NCBI GenBank assembly: GCA_903995115.1
Contig: LR877150.1
Span: forward strand, 947,001-1,011,000
Direction: 5' to 3'
DNA: 64,000 nucleotides
Origin: Angomonas deanei
Taxonomy: Eukaryota > Euglenozoa > Kinetoplastea > Trypanosomatida > Trypanosomatidae
Shown: in pieces, positions 19,148 to 27,396 of the stretch
Numbering within the stretch: the first letter of the stretch is position 1
Layout of the letters: every line of letters starts with the position of its first letter
Translations under genes and position numbers: made by a program
The notes under the pieces: model-generated
Told to the model about the DNA's origin: nothing
The model's input: only the letters and a program-made list of their open reading frames with translations
Database searches by the model: none

Positions 19148-20569
19148 ATGCGACTCCTGATACTCGTTATTTCGCTATTGTGGACTTCCGCCTGCCTCGC
19201 AAAGCTCTCCTACCCCGAAAAGTGTGTCCAAGTTGGAGAAAATGACTGCGGAGGTTGTTCGGAAGAAGGACTCGTCGCTACGCAAGCAGGCGGAGGTGCG
19301 TGGACTTGCATGGTTATCATTGAAAATTGCCATCTGTACACGGACTATGCCAAGTGCTACGAGTGCAACTCGGGTTACGCGGTCACACCGGATGGAGCGT
19401 GCATCAGCTGTTTCGATTCGTGCAAATCTTGCGATAAGCCAAATATGTGCAGCGTTTGCAAGACTGCCAACTACTTCCCGTCGACTTCCAAAGACTCCTG
19501 CGTGCTTTGCGCAGATGCCAACTGCCAATCGTGCTCCGCGGACAACAAGTGCGAGGTGTGCAACGGTGGATACCGCCCCTACCAAGGAAACTGTGTCAAG
19601 TGCGACTTAACCAATTGCAAAGCTTGCCAACAGGAAAACAAGTGCAGCACGTGCGACGACGGCTACACCATTTCTGCCTCCGGGGCGTGTGCGGTTGACG
19701 TGCAAAACTGTGCCGAGTACGACGCCAACGGGTGCTCCGCGTGCAAGCCCCAGTACACACTTTCCGCCGCCAAGTGCGTGAGTTGTCGTATCGATAGCTG
19801 CACGCTCTGCGTTGAGGCCGATAAGTGTACCACCTGCGGTGCCAGTGACTCTGGCCTTGTCGCGTCCTCCACACAAGACAAGTGTGTAAAGCAGATTCAA
19901 AAGTGCTCAAAGCATAACAGCAAGGGCACATGCGACACGTGCGAGGAGGGCTACAAGCCCAGCGGGTCCCTATGCATCGAGTGCGGCGTTTCAGGTTGCG
20001 CAGAATGCACGAGCGCCAACACTTGCATCCGGTGCGACAATGGCTACAATTTTGGAGACGGAAAGTGCCAGCCCAACTGCAACGTGACGAACTGTGCCAG
20101 TTGTTCCTCCCTCACCGTTTGCGGAACCTGTGTCGCGGGCTACGCCCTCAGGTCCGACAACACCTGTGTGAAGTGCGCCGACGAAAAGTGTCTCAGCTGC
20201 GATCCGACGAACCCGGAAATCTGCTACGTTCGGAGCAAGAAAAGTATCGGATGGTGGGTTTGGTTACTTGTGGCGATTGGCGCGGTGCTGGTATTGGCCT
20301 TTATCATTTTCCTCATTGTGTGGTGCTGCCGTTCTCCAACCGCACTCACCACAGAATACGACGAAAACTACTACGACTCGGATAAATCTTCTTCCTCCGT
20401 CTCCAGCCGCAGCGCGTCTTCCCGATCCAGCCGCAGCGCGTCCTCCCGATCCAGCCGCAGCGCGTCCTCGAGGTCCAGTCGGTCATCGAGGTCGTCGGGA
20501 GGCTCCAGCAGGTCCAGTCGCAGCAGCGGGTCCTCCAAGTCAAGCAGCCGATCTTCCAAAGGACGATAA
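19148..20569 (+). CDS. Cysteine-rich type I surface protein with Ser/Arg tail (paralogue 1 of 2)
   Basis: A 473-residue predicted surface protein. I chose ATG 19148 because it starts a clean signal peptide (MRLLILVISLLWTSACLA). The ectodomain is a run of furin/growth-factor-receptor-like cysteine repeats of the form C-x2-C-x5-C-x2-C-x2-G-Y, giving a VSP-like look. A membrane span begins at about residue 369 (WWVWLLVAIGAVLVLAFIIF). The cytoplasmic tail of about 80 residues is extraordinary: it ends in Ser/Arg dipeptides encoded partly by a 24-base tandem repeat. Ligand and function are unknown. Confidence 0.85.
   Translation: MRLLILVISLLWTSACLAKLSYPEKCVQVGENDCGGCSEEGLVATQAGGGAWTCMVIIENCHLYTDYAKCYECNSGYAVTPDGACISCFDSCKSCDKPNMCSVCKTANYFPSTSKDSCVLCADANCQSCSADNKCEVCNGGYRPYQGNCVKCDLTNCKACQQENKCSTCDDGYTISASGACAVDVQNCAEYDANGCSACKPQYTLSAAKCVSCRIDSCTLCVEADKCTTCGASDSGLVASSTQDKCVKQIQKCSKHNSKGTCDTCEEGYKPSGSLCIECGVSGCAECTSANTCIRCDNGYNFGDGKCQPNCNVTNCASCSSLTVCGTCVAGYALRSDNTCVKCADEKCLSCDPTNPEICYVRSKKSIGWWVWLLVAIGAVLVLAFIIFLIVWCCRSPTALTTEYDENYYDSDKSSSSVSSRSASSRSSRSASSRSSRSASSRSSRSSRSSGGSSRSSRSSGSSKSSSRSSKGR
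20403..20475 (+). repeat. 24-base tandem repeat encoding the Ser/Arg tail
   Basis: About three units of 24 bases; units at 20411-20434 and 20435-20458 differ at only one base. They encode SASSRSSR. Near-identity at third codon positions indicates recent expansion. Confidence 0.85.
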
Positions 20570-21278
20570 TGAGGGATAAAATAAAATAAAAAAAAGACAA
20601 CAAGGAAAGATGTAAAAGGAATAGAAGCGAAACCCTTTGTGGGCGATAAGACGCTCGTAAGAACACCGGGTGTCCTCTATTTCTTGACGATTAATATCTC
20701 CATGTGTGCTTTTCTTGTATACCAGTTCATCGTCATTTTTTTTTTTTTTTTCATGTTCTTTTTTGTTTGTTTACAATAAACCTTTCTTTTCATGTTTTTT
20801 TACCCAATTTTTTTTTTTTTTTGTTTCGTATCAGAAACAACATATGTTTGGCAAAAATATTACTGTGTCTTTTTTTCCTTCCTGTAAAAATAGCTAAATA
20901 TATAAACAATTGATAAATTGAGATATCATAAATATAAAAGTTCGTTAAAAATTTTTTTTTTAAAAAAAGCTTTTGTATTTAACTGTATGTGCCTAAAACA
21001 AGTAAAGAGAACAAAAAAAAAAAAAAGAAAAAACGCAAGCGGAAAAAAAAAAAAAAGGGTGTCTTGCTTTTTCCCCGTAGAATTTTTATATGCAAAAAGT
21101 AACAATAATACAAAAATGCCTACTGCAAATCTGAGCGTTTACAGTCCCTTTTGTGTGTGTCCGTGTGTCTTTAACGTCCATGTCCACTACAAACCCCACT
21201 TCTATCTGTTCGATATTCTTCTAGTTTTTTTTTTTTTTATATATACATTAATTCTCATTGACCTTAATCGCTTTCAAA
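20570..21278 (+). other. Intergenic region, A/T-run rich
   Basis: No supported gene. The left part is purine-rich 3' UTR-like DNA; the rest alternates T-runs and A-runs. A T-run at about 21225-21238 lies just before the next gene. Confidence 0.45.
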
Positions 21279-22682
21279 ATGTCGCTTTTCCGAACTGCCA
21301 CAATTGTAGCGTTTTTGCTGGTGTCCTTAAACCTCCATGTGACCCACGCGGATGGAACAGGTACTTGCAAGGATTGCGAGACTTGTGGTGCAACCGCTGC
21401 CGGCGAACAGTCGTGCCTTAAGTGCAAGCCGGGCTTTACCACCGTCACCGTTTTGGGACAATACGCGGTCCTAGCTTGCATTGATCGAGTCATTCCCAAC
21501 TGCAAGAGATACGCTGTTGGTCTGGGTAGCTGCTACGAATGCGACAATACCACCAAACTGTATGACGGGAAGTGCTTCACGTGTGATATTGACAAGTGCG
21601 AGCAGTGTTCCGACACTAACAAGTGCGTCATGTGCCAGACCGGCTTCCAAGTCTCCACATCCTCAAAGTGCGTCACGCGAATGGCGAACTGTGATAAGAT
21701 CAATGACAATGGACAATGCGAGGGATGCAGCAACGGATTTTCCCTCGTCAACGGCGGGTGTGTGCAGTGCGCAGTGGACAAGTGCAAAAAGTGCGATAAG
21801 GTAAATCACTGTAGCGAATGCGACAGTGGTCTGACGCCCATCGACGGCACGTGCATCACCGGGGTCGATGGTTGTGAAACGTACAAGAATGGTGTTTGCG
21901 TAAAGTGCAAGGATATGTTCACCCTCTACGGAAGTGTCTGTATACCCTGTGACACGAACAGCTGCGAACAATGCGAGGTGGCCAACGTTTGTGTAAAGTG
22001 CAAAAGCTCGTATGATTTCGCGACAGACCTAAAGACCTGCGTCTTGTGCAACATTGAGTTCTGCGAGTCCTGCACGAAAGACGGGAAATGCTACTCCTGC
22101 AAGGCGGGATACGGTGTTTCGGAAGGGAAATGCGTAAAGTGCATGCTGGAAAACTGCATTCTCTGCTCTACCGACGCGCAAAAGTGTGAAAAGTACGGAG
22201 AGGTCATCGCAGAAGAGAAGAAGGGTATTCCGTGGTGGGTCTGGCTTATTGTCGGACTGGGGGCAGCCGCTCTCATTGGAGTCATTCTCTTTATCATTCT
22301 CTGGTGCTGCCTGCGTAAGCCCGTGGTGCCCGTCACCGTGTACGAACAAGACAACTACGTGGACAGCGACAAGAGCGATGACGACGCGGGGAGCGTGGCG
22401 ACTCGCGACTTGGACTTGGATTTTAACAACCGCAGCTTCTTTGCGAGACCGCCCCCCATTTTTCTCATCAATGATTATGTCCAACCCCGCATCTTCACGC
22501 AGGACAATGCCGAGGTCCACGGTGATTTATTGTCCACCGCAGATTCGTCGTCTTCTGGAGGGAGCACCCGCGGTGATTCCAAGTCGAACGAATCGGAGTC
22601 GGAGTCATCCCGCTCCTTTTCCGAAGCCTCATCTTCAGGGACTGGTAGCGAGGCCTCCTCCTCTTCCGCATCCAATGCCTAA
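21279..22682 (+). CDS. Cysteine-rich type I surface protein with Ser/Glu tail (paralogue 2 of 2)
   Basis: A 467-residue paralogue of the preceding surface protein. ATG 21279 gives a good signal peptide (MSLFRTATIVAFLLVSLNLH, cleavage near VTHA). The ectodomain again has regular CxxC repeats (for example CEQCSDTNKCVMCQTGF). The membrane span starts at about residue 319 (WWVWLIVGLGAAALIGVILF) and shares the WWVW entry and the WCC exit with paralogue 1. The tail of about 120 residues differs completely: acidic and serine-rich instead of Ser/Arg. The pair therefore keeps its outside and anchor while the cytoplasmic part has diverged. Confidence 0.85.
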   Translation: MSLFRTATIVAFLLVSLNLHVTHADGTGTCKDCETCGATAAGEQSCLKCKPGFTTVTVLGQYAVLACIDRVIPNCKRYAVGLGSCYECDNTTKLYDGKCFTCDIDKCEQCSDTNKCVMCQTGFQVSTSSKCVTRMANCDKINDNGQCEGCSNGFSLVNGGCVQCAVDKCKKCDKVNHCSECDSGLTPIDGTCITGVDGCETYKNGVCVKCKDMFTLYGSVCIPCDTNSCEQCEVANVCVKCKSSYDFATDLKTCVLCNIEFCESCTKDGKCYSCKAGYGVSEGKCVKCMLENCILCSTDAQKCEKYGEVIAEEKKGIPWWVWLIVGLGAAALIGVILFIILWCCLRKPVVPVTVYEQDNYVDSDKSDDDAGSVATRDLDLDFNNRSFFARPPPIFLINDYVQPRIFTQDNAEVHGDLLSTADSSSSGGSTRGDSKSNESESESSRSFSEASSSGTGSEASSSSASNA

Positions 22683-23735
22683 ATGAAGTTCCACACCTCT
22701 TTCACGCCATCGTTTTTGATTTTTTTTTTTGTTTTTTTCTTTTCCCCTATTCCCCCTTTTTTTTTTTGGGAAAAAGTTTCTCTATATACGTGTTTGTCAT
22801 TAATTGTGGTAAGCTGACTGAATGTTTGGGGTGTGGTAGAACATGTGCACATTTTTCCCCATTTCAGAAGAGTACCGACGTCTTAAAGTAAAGTCTTTTT
22901 TTTTCTTTTTCCTTAGCGAAAGACAAACACAAAAAATTGAATATTAATAATAATAAAAATAATAGAAAAATAAAAAGAACTCAAATTTTCATTTTTTTTT
23001 TTCCAATATATGTTATTGATTTTGAAAGTATATTTATCAGAAGAAACTTTTGTGTATGACTGTAATTTTTTTTTTTTTTTTCAAATGAATAAAAAAAGTG
23101 ATAAAATAAAATAAAAAAACTAGGTCAAATCAGGACAAAGAAAAAATGTGTTAAAAGTAACAGTATTTTCATCATTATTCTGCGTTATGTATTGAATTTG
23201 TCTATTTACTAGGTACGGATTGGGCGTGTGCTTTGCTGTCGTAAACGTGTTCATTTCTCCCTCATATCTTTTTTTTTTTTTTTTCTAGCTGCTGCCACAA
23301 AGGAACACATCTTCAACGGCTCGCGCGTGGACGATCCTGGGTTTCACTGCTGGTGATCGAATAATTATCTTTTCTCACCATTACCTCCACGTGCGTGTTT
23401 TCCCCGTTTCCGCCTCTCCTCTCTCACAGGTTGTGTGTCTTTCTGGATTTCCCCCTCACTGGTTATAATAAAGTCGAACAACAGAAACTAGGAGAAAGGC
23501 TCGCCTCAGTGGGTTTTGGGAGAGGATAAAGCCAAGATCCGCGCGCAGGAAGACCGGTGAGGGAACATTGCTTTCCCGGTGTTCATGTGCAATGAAATGG
23601 ATGACAAAGCGAAAAAGAAGACCCCGGTAGAATCTGTGCAACCTCGTTCCGGTGGCGTGGCCCGGTTGGTCTCCTTTTCGTCGGTTGCGAAAAAATAAAA
23701 GGTCCGTGTGAACCTTCTTCAAAGGCACATTGTTT
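22683..23735 (+). other. Boundary region between core genes and RHS/LRR region
   Basis: About 1 kb with no supported gene. The left half is very AT-rich with T- and A-runs; the right half is of more even composition. No transposon or RNA gene was recognised. The change from single-copy genes to repeated families happens here without a change of strand. Confidence 0.5.
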
Positions 23736-24094
23736 GACTTTACAACATTCCGTGCGGGCTGGTTTCGTCTCCCTCTGGAAGGACTGAACAAACTGTCTGT
23801 TTCGATGATTCACCGAAGTGCCCGTTGAAAGTAAGCTGTGTGCAGCGGCGGTGCACGGGGGTTTGTGCCTGCGATTGTGTTTTGTTTGTCTGTTGGTTTC
23901 ACCGCTGCTTGAGTTTGCTCGCAACACTAATGTGGGTCCTACTTGTTCCTCTTCGGTGCAGAATTGCGCTTGTGGTCTTTTCTACTTACATTCTCTCTCC
24001 TCCCTTCTCTTCTTTTCAGTGTCAGTTTCTTTGCTTTTTTGTTTTCAGTTTAATTATTATTATTATTTTTTTTTTTTTTTACATAATATGGAAA
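23736..24094 (+). repeat. RHS 5' flank, type 1 (copy 1)
   Basis: This stretch resembles the DNA upstream of the decayed RHS copy at 48.7 kb. Shared pieces include GGGCTGGTTTCGTCTCC, GGTGCACGGG and ATTGCGCTTGTGGTCTT, in the same order. It ends in a T-run just before the RHS start and probably holds the splice acceptor and 5' UTR. Confidence 0.75.
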
Positions 24095-26746
24095 ATGTCA
24101 AATGTTCGTAAACTTTTATCGTCTGCGGCTGGCAAAATATCCCGGGATGCAAGGACTTCCAAGAATGATGAAACATCATCCGAGGACGACCAATGCCCCG
24201 CCAAGAGAGCAAAAGCTTCCGACGGCCTGGCGACTGTTCCAAAAATTGAACCCAACGAAACGTTCGCTGGAACGCTTAAAAGTTTTCTCGAGGCCGACGT
24301 CGCCGGGGATTTTAAGCTTACTCCATGGGTGGAAAAGATAATGACGGTCGCTGTGGATAGAAAGAAGCTCGAGGCAAAGATGAAAGTATTCCCTGACGAG
24401 GAGAAAAAGACCATCATGAGCATCTTTAATAAGATCTGGAAGCGTGGTGAAGCACCTGACAAGGATGACGTTCGTGTACTGTCACCAGGAGAGTTTGCCG
24501 CAGTGTGGAACGGTGCAAGAGCTGATAATAAGGATACACCAGATGCTCACCCTCTTATTCCGACATTTCTGAAGCGGTGTTTACCGGGGAAACCCTTGGT
24601 CGGTAACGGCACCGTCCTCACTTGCGCAACAGCGTTGCTGCTCGAGCTGTCTTCCGTAATCGACGACTTCTGTCAACTTGTGCAAAGGATGTACAGACGC
24701 AAGTTTGACTGCTGTGTCATCGTCGAGAACTACGAGACCCAACTCGATATCCTTTCCGATGAATTTGTCGCTGACTGCAGCGAAGAGATGAAATCCATTT
24801 TTCGCTGGGTAAACGGCACTGGGGAGGGGATACACAAATCCCGCGTAAACTACGCGCTGTCAATCGGAGGAGAGAGTGGGTCCGGTAAGACCCACGCCGC
24901 ACTCCACTGTATTAATTTACTCAAGGAAAAAAGGAAAGACGATGGCTTGGAGTATCTGAATATTTACATAAAGTTGGCTGGAAGTCTTGAATATACACTA
25001 CCTGATGGTTGCATCAAAGTGTACTATGGGGAGGACACCAATGAAGGGAAGGCCGCTAGACGCGTGGTTGAGAAGTATAAACTCAAGACTGCAAAAGCCG
25101 TGGATAACCAGATGCAAGACAAAGCAACGGACGAGAACGATCTCAGTACCCTGAGAAGTCTTCGCGTCTGCCTTTGTTTTGATTTCCTCTGTAAGGAAAT
25201 ACAGCGTATCACTGGGTGCTCATCGTTGTGGGGAAGCAAGAAGTTCAAGCGGGTTCACATTATACTGGATGAGGCCGCAGTGTGCCCGTGGGTGTACCGT
25301 TCCGTAAACCAAGTGTACAAAGATGCAATGTATATACCGGCTCTATTTTCCCAAAAGACAGCGTTTGGCGAATACTTTGCTGTCATTTGCTGCAGTACGG
25401 CAAATGAAACGTTGTTTGAAAACCTGCTCAGCACCCAGGGGATCTTTTACCCCGTTATCATGTGTCCCTGCGATGCGGTGTACACAAAGATGCTGGACAG
25501 TGGGGTGGGTATGTCGGAGACGGTGAAGAAAATGGTTGGTCTCTTCAAACGCAATGCCTTTTTCTGGAAGTTGGTCGAGAATCGCCGATGTGGCGTGTTC
25601 GCGGCCAAACTCATCCGTGAAACCGTTGTACATATGATACCGGAGAGCCTTTCCATCGAAACGAACCTTGAAGACCAGTCCGAAGAGGTGCCGACGTTCT
25701 TCTCCGAAGCCGACATGGAAAGCATCACTTCAATAGCTGGCTTCATTGTATGCGTAGTGGTCGCACAGTACAAGATGTCAAACGGTGGAAAAAACTTTAA
25801 TACCCAAAAAATGAGGCAACTTGCGGCGACAACCATTCGCACTCTACTCTGCTGTCCTCAGGAAAGTTTGCCGACGTTTTCCCTCATCAAAGACCCAGAC
25901 GTTATTCAAACAGGGATGCTTGGTGTGATTACCACACCCGTAAAGGTCGGAAGCAATGATAAAGAATTATTGATAAGTGTGTCTGCAGCTCAGTTGGTGA
26001 TGGCCGCCACGAATTATGGTGGCCGCTCTCTTTTGACGGTGAACGCCAGTGGCGGTTCTTTTGAGGTTTTCTCAGCGGCTCTTTTTTCCCTCTACCTCGA
26101 CGGTTACTCGCGGTCCTATTACGAGGCAGGGAAGTACGAGGAAAGCACTATTTCTGCCTTCCTGCAGTCGGTGAGCGCCACAACTCTCGTACCCTCTATC
26201 GTGATGGTCAAGCATAAAAATGTCAGCCCTGTTATGTTTGCAAAACACCAAATTGCCGGAGGAGGGTATTTAGAAACGGCTTTGTTAGAACTAAAGAGAC
26301 TTGTGGAACACTCGGCGGAGAGTGCCTTCGTTATCGTCAACTGTAGGGGTGCCAACTACGCTGATTTGATGGCCAAAAGTGGGGACGTTCTCTACTTGTT
26401 GCAATGTAAAGCGAGTCGCGTAAACCCCACACTTAAGACAGCAGACGAACTTTTAAAAATGGGGTTTTCAGTGGTGGTCCAGCCGTGCCCCGACAAGACT
26501 AAGACCCCAATTGAAACTAACCCCTCAACAGATGCAGTGAACACAACGAAGTCACTCCTTTCAGCGTTGGACTGCACAACCGCCGTTCCGGTGTTTGTCT
26601 GTACCGAGCCGAAATCTCCCGGTGTAAAGGACAAGCTCACATCAGCGGTTCAAACTCGCCACGCGAAGGGTTTCGGGTGGGATGGCCCTGCTGCACTCCT
26701 GTTTGTCGGTCGTTCCATCGAGCAGTCGACGATCATTTCCGTCTAG
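24095..26746 (+). CDS. Retrotransposon hot spot (RHS) protein, intact
   Basis: An 883-residue RHS family member. ATG 24095 (MSNVRKLLSS) is chosen because the frame upstream reads through T-rich flank. Walker A is GGESGSGKT starting at residue 258; Walker B is VHIILDEAA with the D-E pair at 392-393, followed by the family stretch CPWVYRSVNQVY. A C-terminal PD-(D/E)XK-like motif has D757 in NYADL and Q770-C-K772 after a hydrophobic strand. The family name comes from ingi/RIME insertions just downstream of the P-loop; none is present here. Some T. brucei RHS proteins are nuclear and have been linked to RNA polymerase II transcription and mRNA export. The enzymatic role is inferred. Confidence 0.92.
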   Translation: MSNVRKLLSSAAGKISRDARTSKNDETSSEDDQCPAKRAKASDGLATVPKIEPNETFAGTLKSFLEADVAGDFKLTPWVEKIMTVAVDRKKLEAKMKVFPDEEKKTIMSIFNKIWKRGEAPDKDDVRVLSPGEFAAVWNGARADNKDTPDAHPLIPTFLKRCLPGKPLVGNGTVLTCATALLLELSSVIDDFCQLVQRMYRRKFDCCVIVENYETQLDILSDEFVADCSEEMKSIFRWVNGTGEGIHKSRVNYALSIGGESGSGKTHAALHCINLLKEKRKDDGLEYLNIYIKLAGSLEYTLPDGCIKVYYGEDTNEGKAARRVVEKYKLKTAKAVDNQMQDKATDENDLSTLRSLRVCLCFDFLCKEIQRITGCSSLWGSKKFKRVHIILDEAAVCPWVYRSVNQVYKDAMYIPALFSQKTAFGEYFAVICCSTANETLFENLLSTQGIFYPVIMCPCDAVYTKMLDSGVGMSETVKKMVGLFKRNAFFWKLVENRRCGVFAAKLIRETVVHMIPESLSIETNLEDQSEEVPTFFSEADMESITSIAGFIVCVVVAQYKMSNGGKNFNTQKMRQLAATTIRTLLCCPQESLPTFSLIKDPDVIQTGMLGVITTPVKVGSNDKELLISVSAAQLVMAATNYGGRSLLTVNASGGSFEVFSAALFSLYLDGYSRSYYEAGKYEESTISAFLQSVSATTLVPSIVMVKHKNVSPVMFAKHQIAGGGYLETALLELKRLVEHSAESAFVIVNCRGANYADLMAKSGDVLYLLQCKASRVNPTLKTADELLKMGFSVVVQPCPDKTKTPIETNPSTDAVNTTKSLLSALDCTTAVPVFVCTEPKSPGVKDKLTSAVQTRHAKGFGWDGPAALLFVGRSIEQSTIISV

Positions 26747-27075
26747 GTTTTTTTTTATTTTTATTTGCTTTCGGCTGAAAATCTGCTGTATATTCCCCTT
26801 GACTTTCAGAGAAAAGTCATTGCGGTTGTACTGGGGGTGCGTTGCTCTGAAGTTCCTGTTGCGTGGTGTGGTAAAGTCCACTGCGTGTTGGTTGAAGAAT
26901 AATGTTCTTATTCTGACATTCTGTTCCTTTGCTTTGCTACCAAGCTGTTACTCTGTGTTTACTTGGGATACGGCACACACCCGAGTATGGAACAGCTTTT
27001 TTTGAGTTCCTTCCCTTTTCCTATGAACGAGTGGCCCTAAACTCGTACTGTGGACTGGACACGAAGTCGGGGCAG
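26747..27075 (+). other. RHS 3' flank and spacer
   Basis: No gene. It begins with the RHS 3' flank shared with the copies ending at 34344 and 50928; the rest is spacer before the next RHS unit. Confidence 0.5.
26800..26819 (+). promoter_or_regulatory. Hairpin in RHS 3' flank (perfect 7-base stem)
   Basis: TGACTTT, loop CAGAGA, AAAGTCA. The same hairpin lies about 50-75 bases after the stop of two other RHS copies, perfect in one and partial in the other. Likely part of the 3' UTR; role unknown. Confidence 0.6.
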
Positions 27076-27396
27076 AGGATCCCTGTCATTTGTGCCCAAC
27101 GGATTCGCCTGGTTTGCACAAACCCACTTTCTACTTTGAAGCGGGGGTTCCCTAATGGATTGTAGGGACGACGGGAAAGGACCTCTGAAGCACGCTCGTT
27201 TCCTTTGAACCCGTCTGTTGGCTTCACTGCTCGAAACCCTGTCTTTATTTGTGAATGCGTTTTAGGTCAACTTTTTTCGTCTTGCGCCACTTGCACCTCT
27301 AAAGAAATGATATCTCTCTTCCCTCATTCTGTTTCATCTTATGTGCAGTTTCATTTTCTTAGCTCACTTTTTTTTTTTTTTTTTTTAAATATTATC
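27076..27396 (+). repeat. RHS 5' flank, type 2 (copy 1)
   Basis: Matches the DNA before the RHS pseudogene at 31.6 kb. Shared pieces include ATTTGTGCCCAA, CGTTTCCTT and TTGCACCTCTAAAGAAATGA. Ends with a T-run and the RHS start. Unlike flank type 1. Confidence 0.75.
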
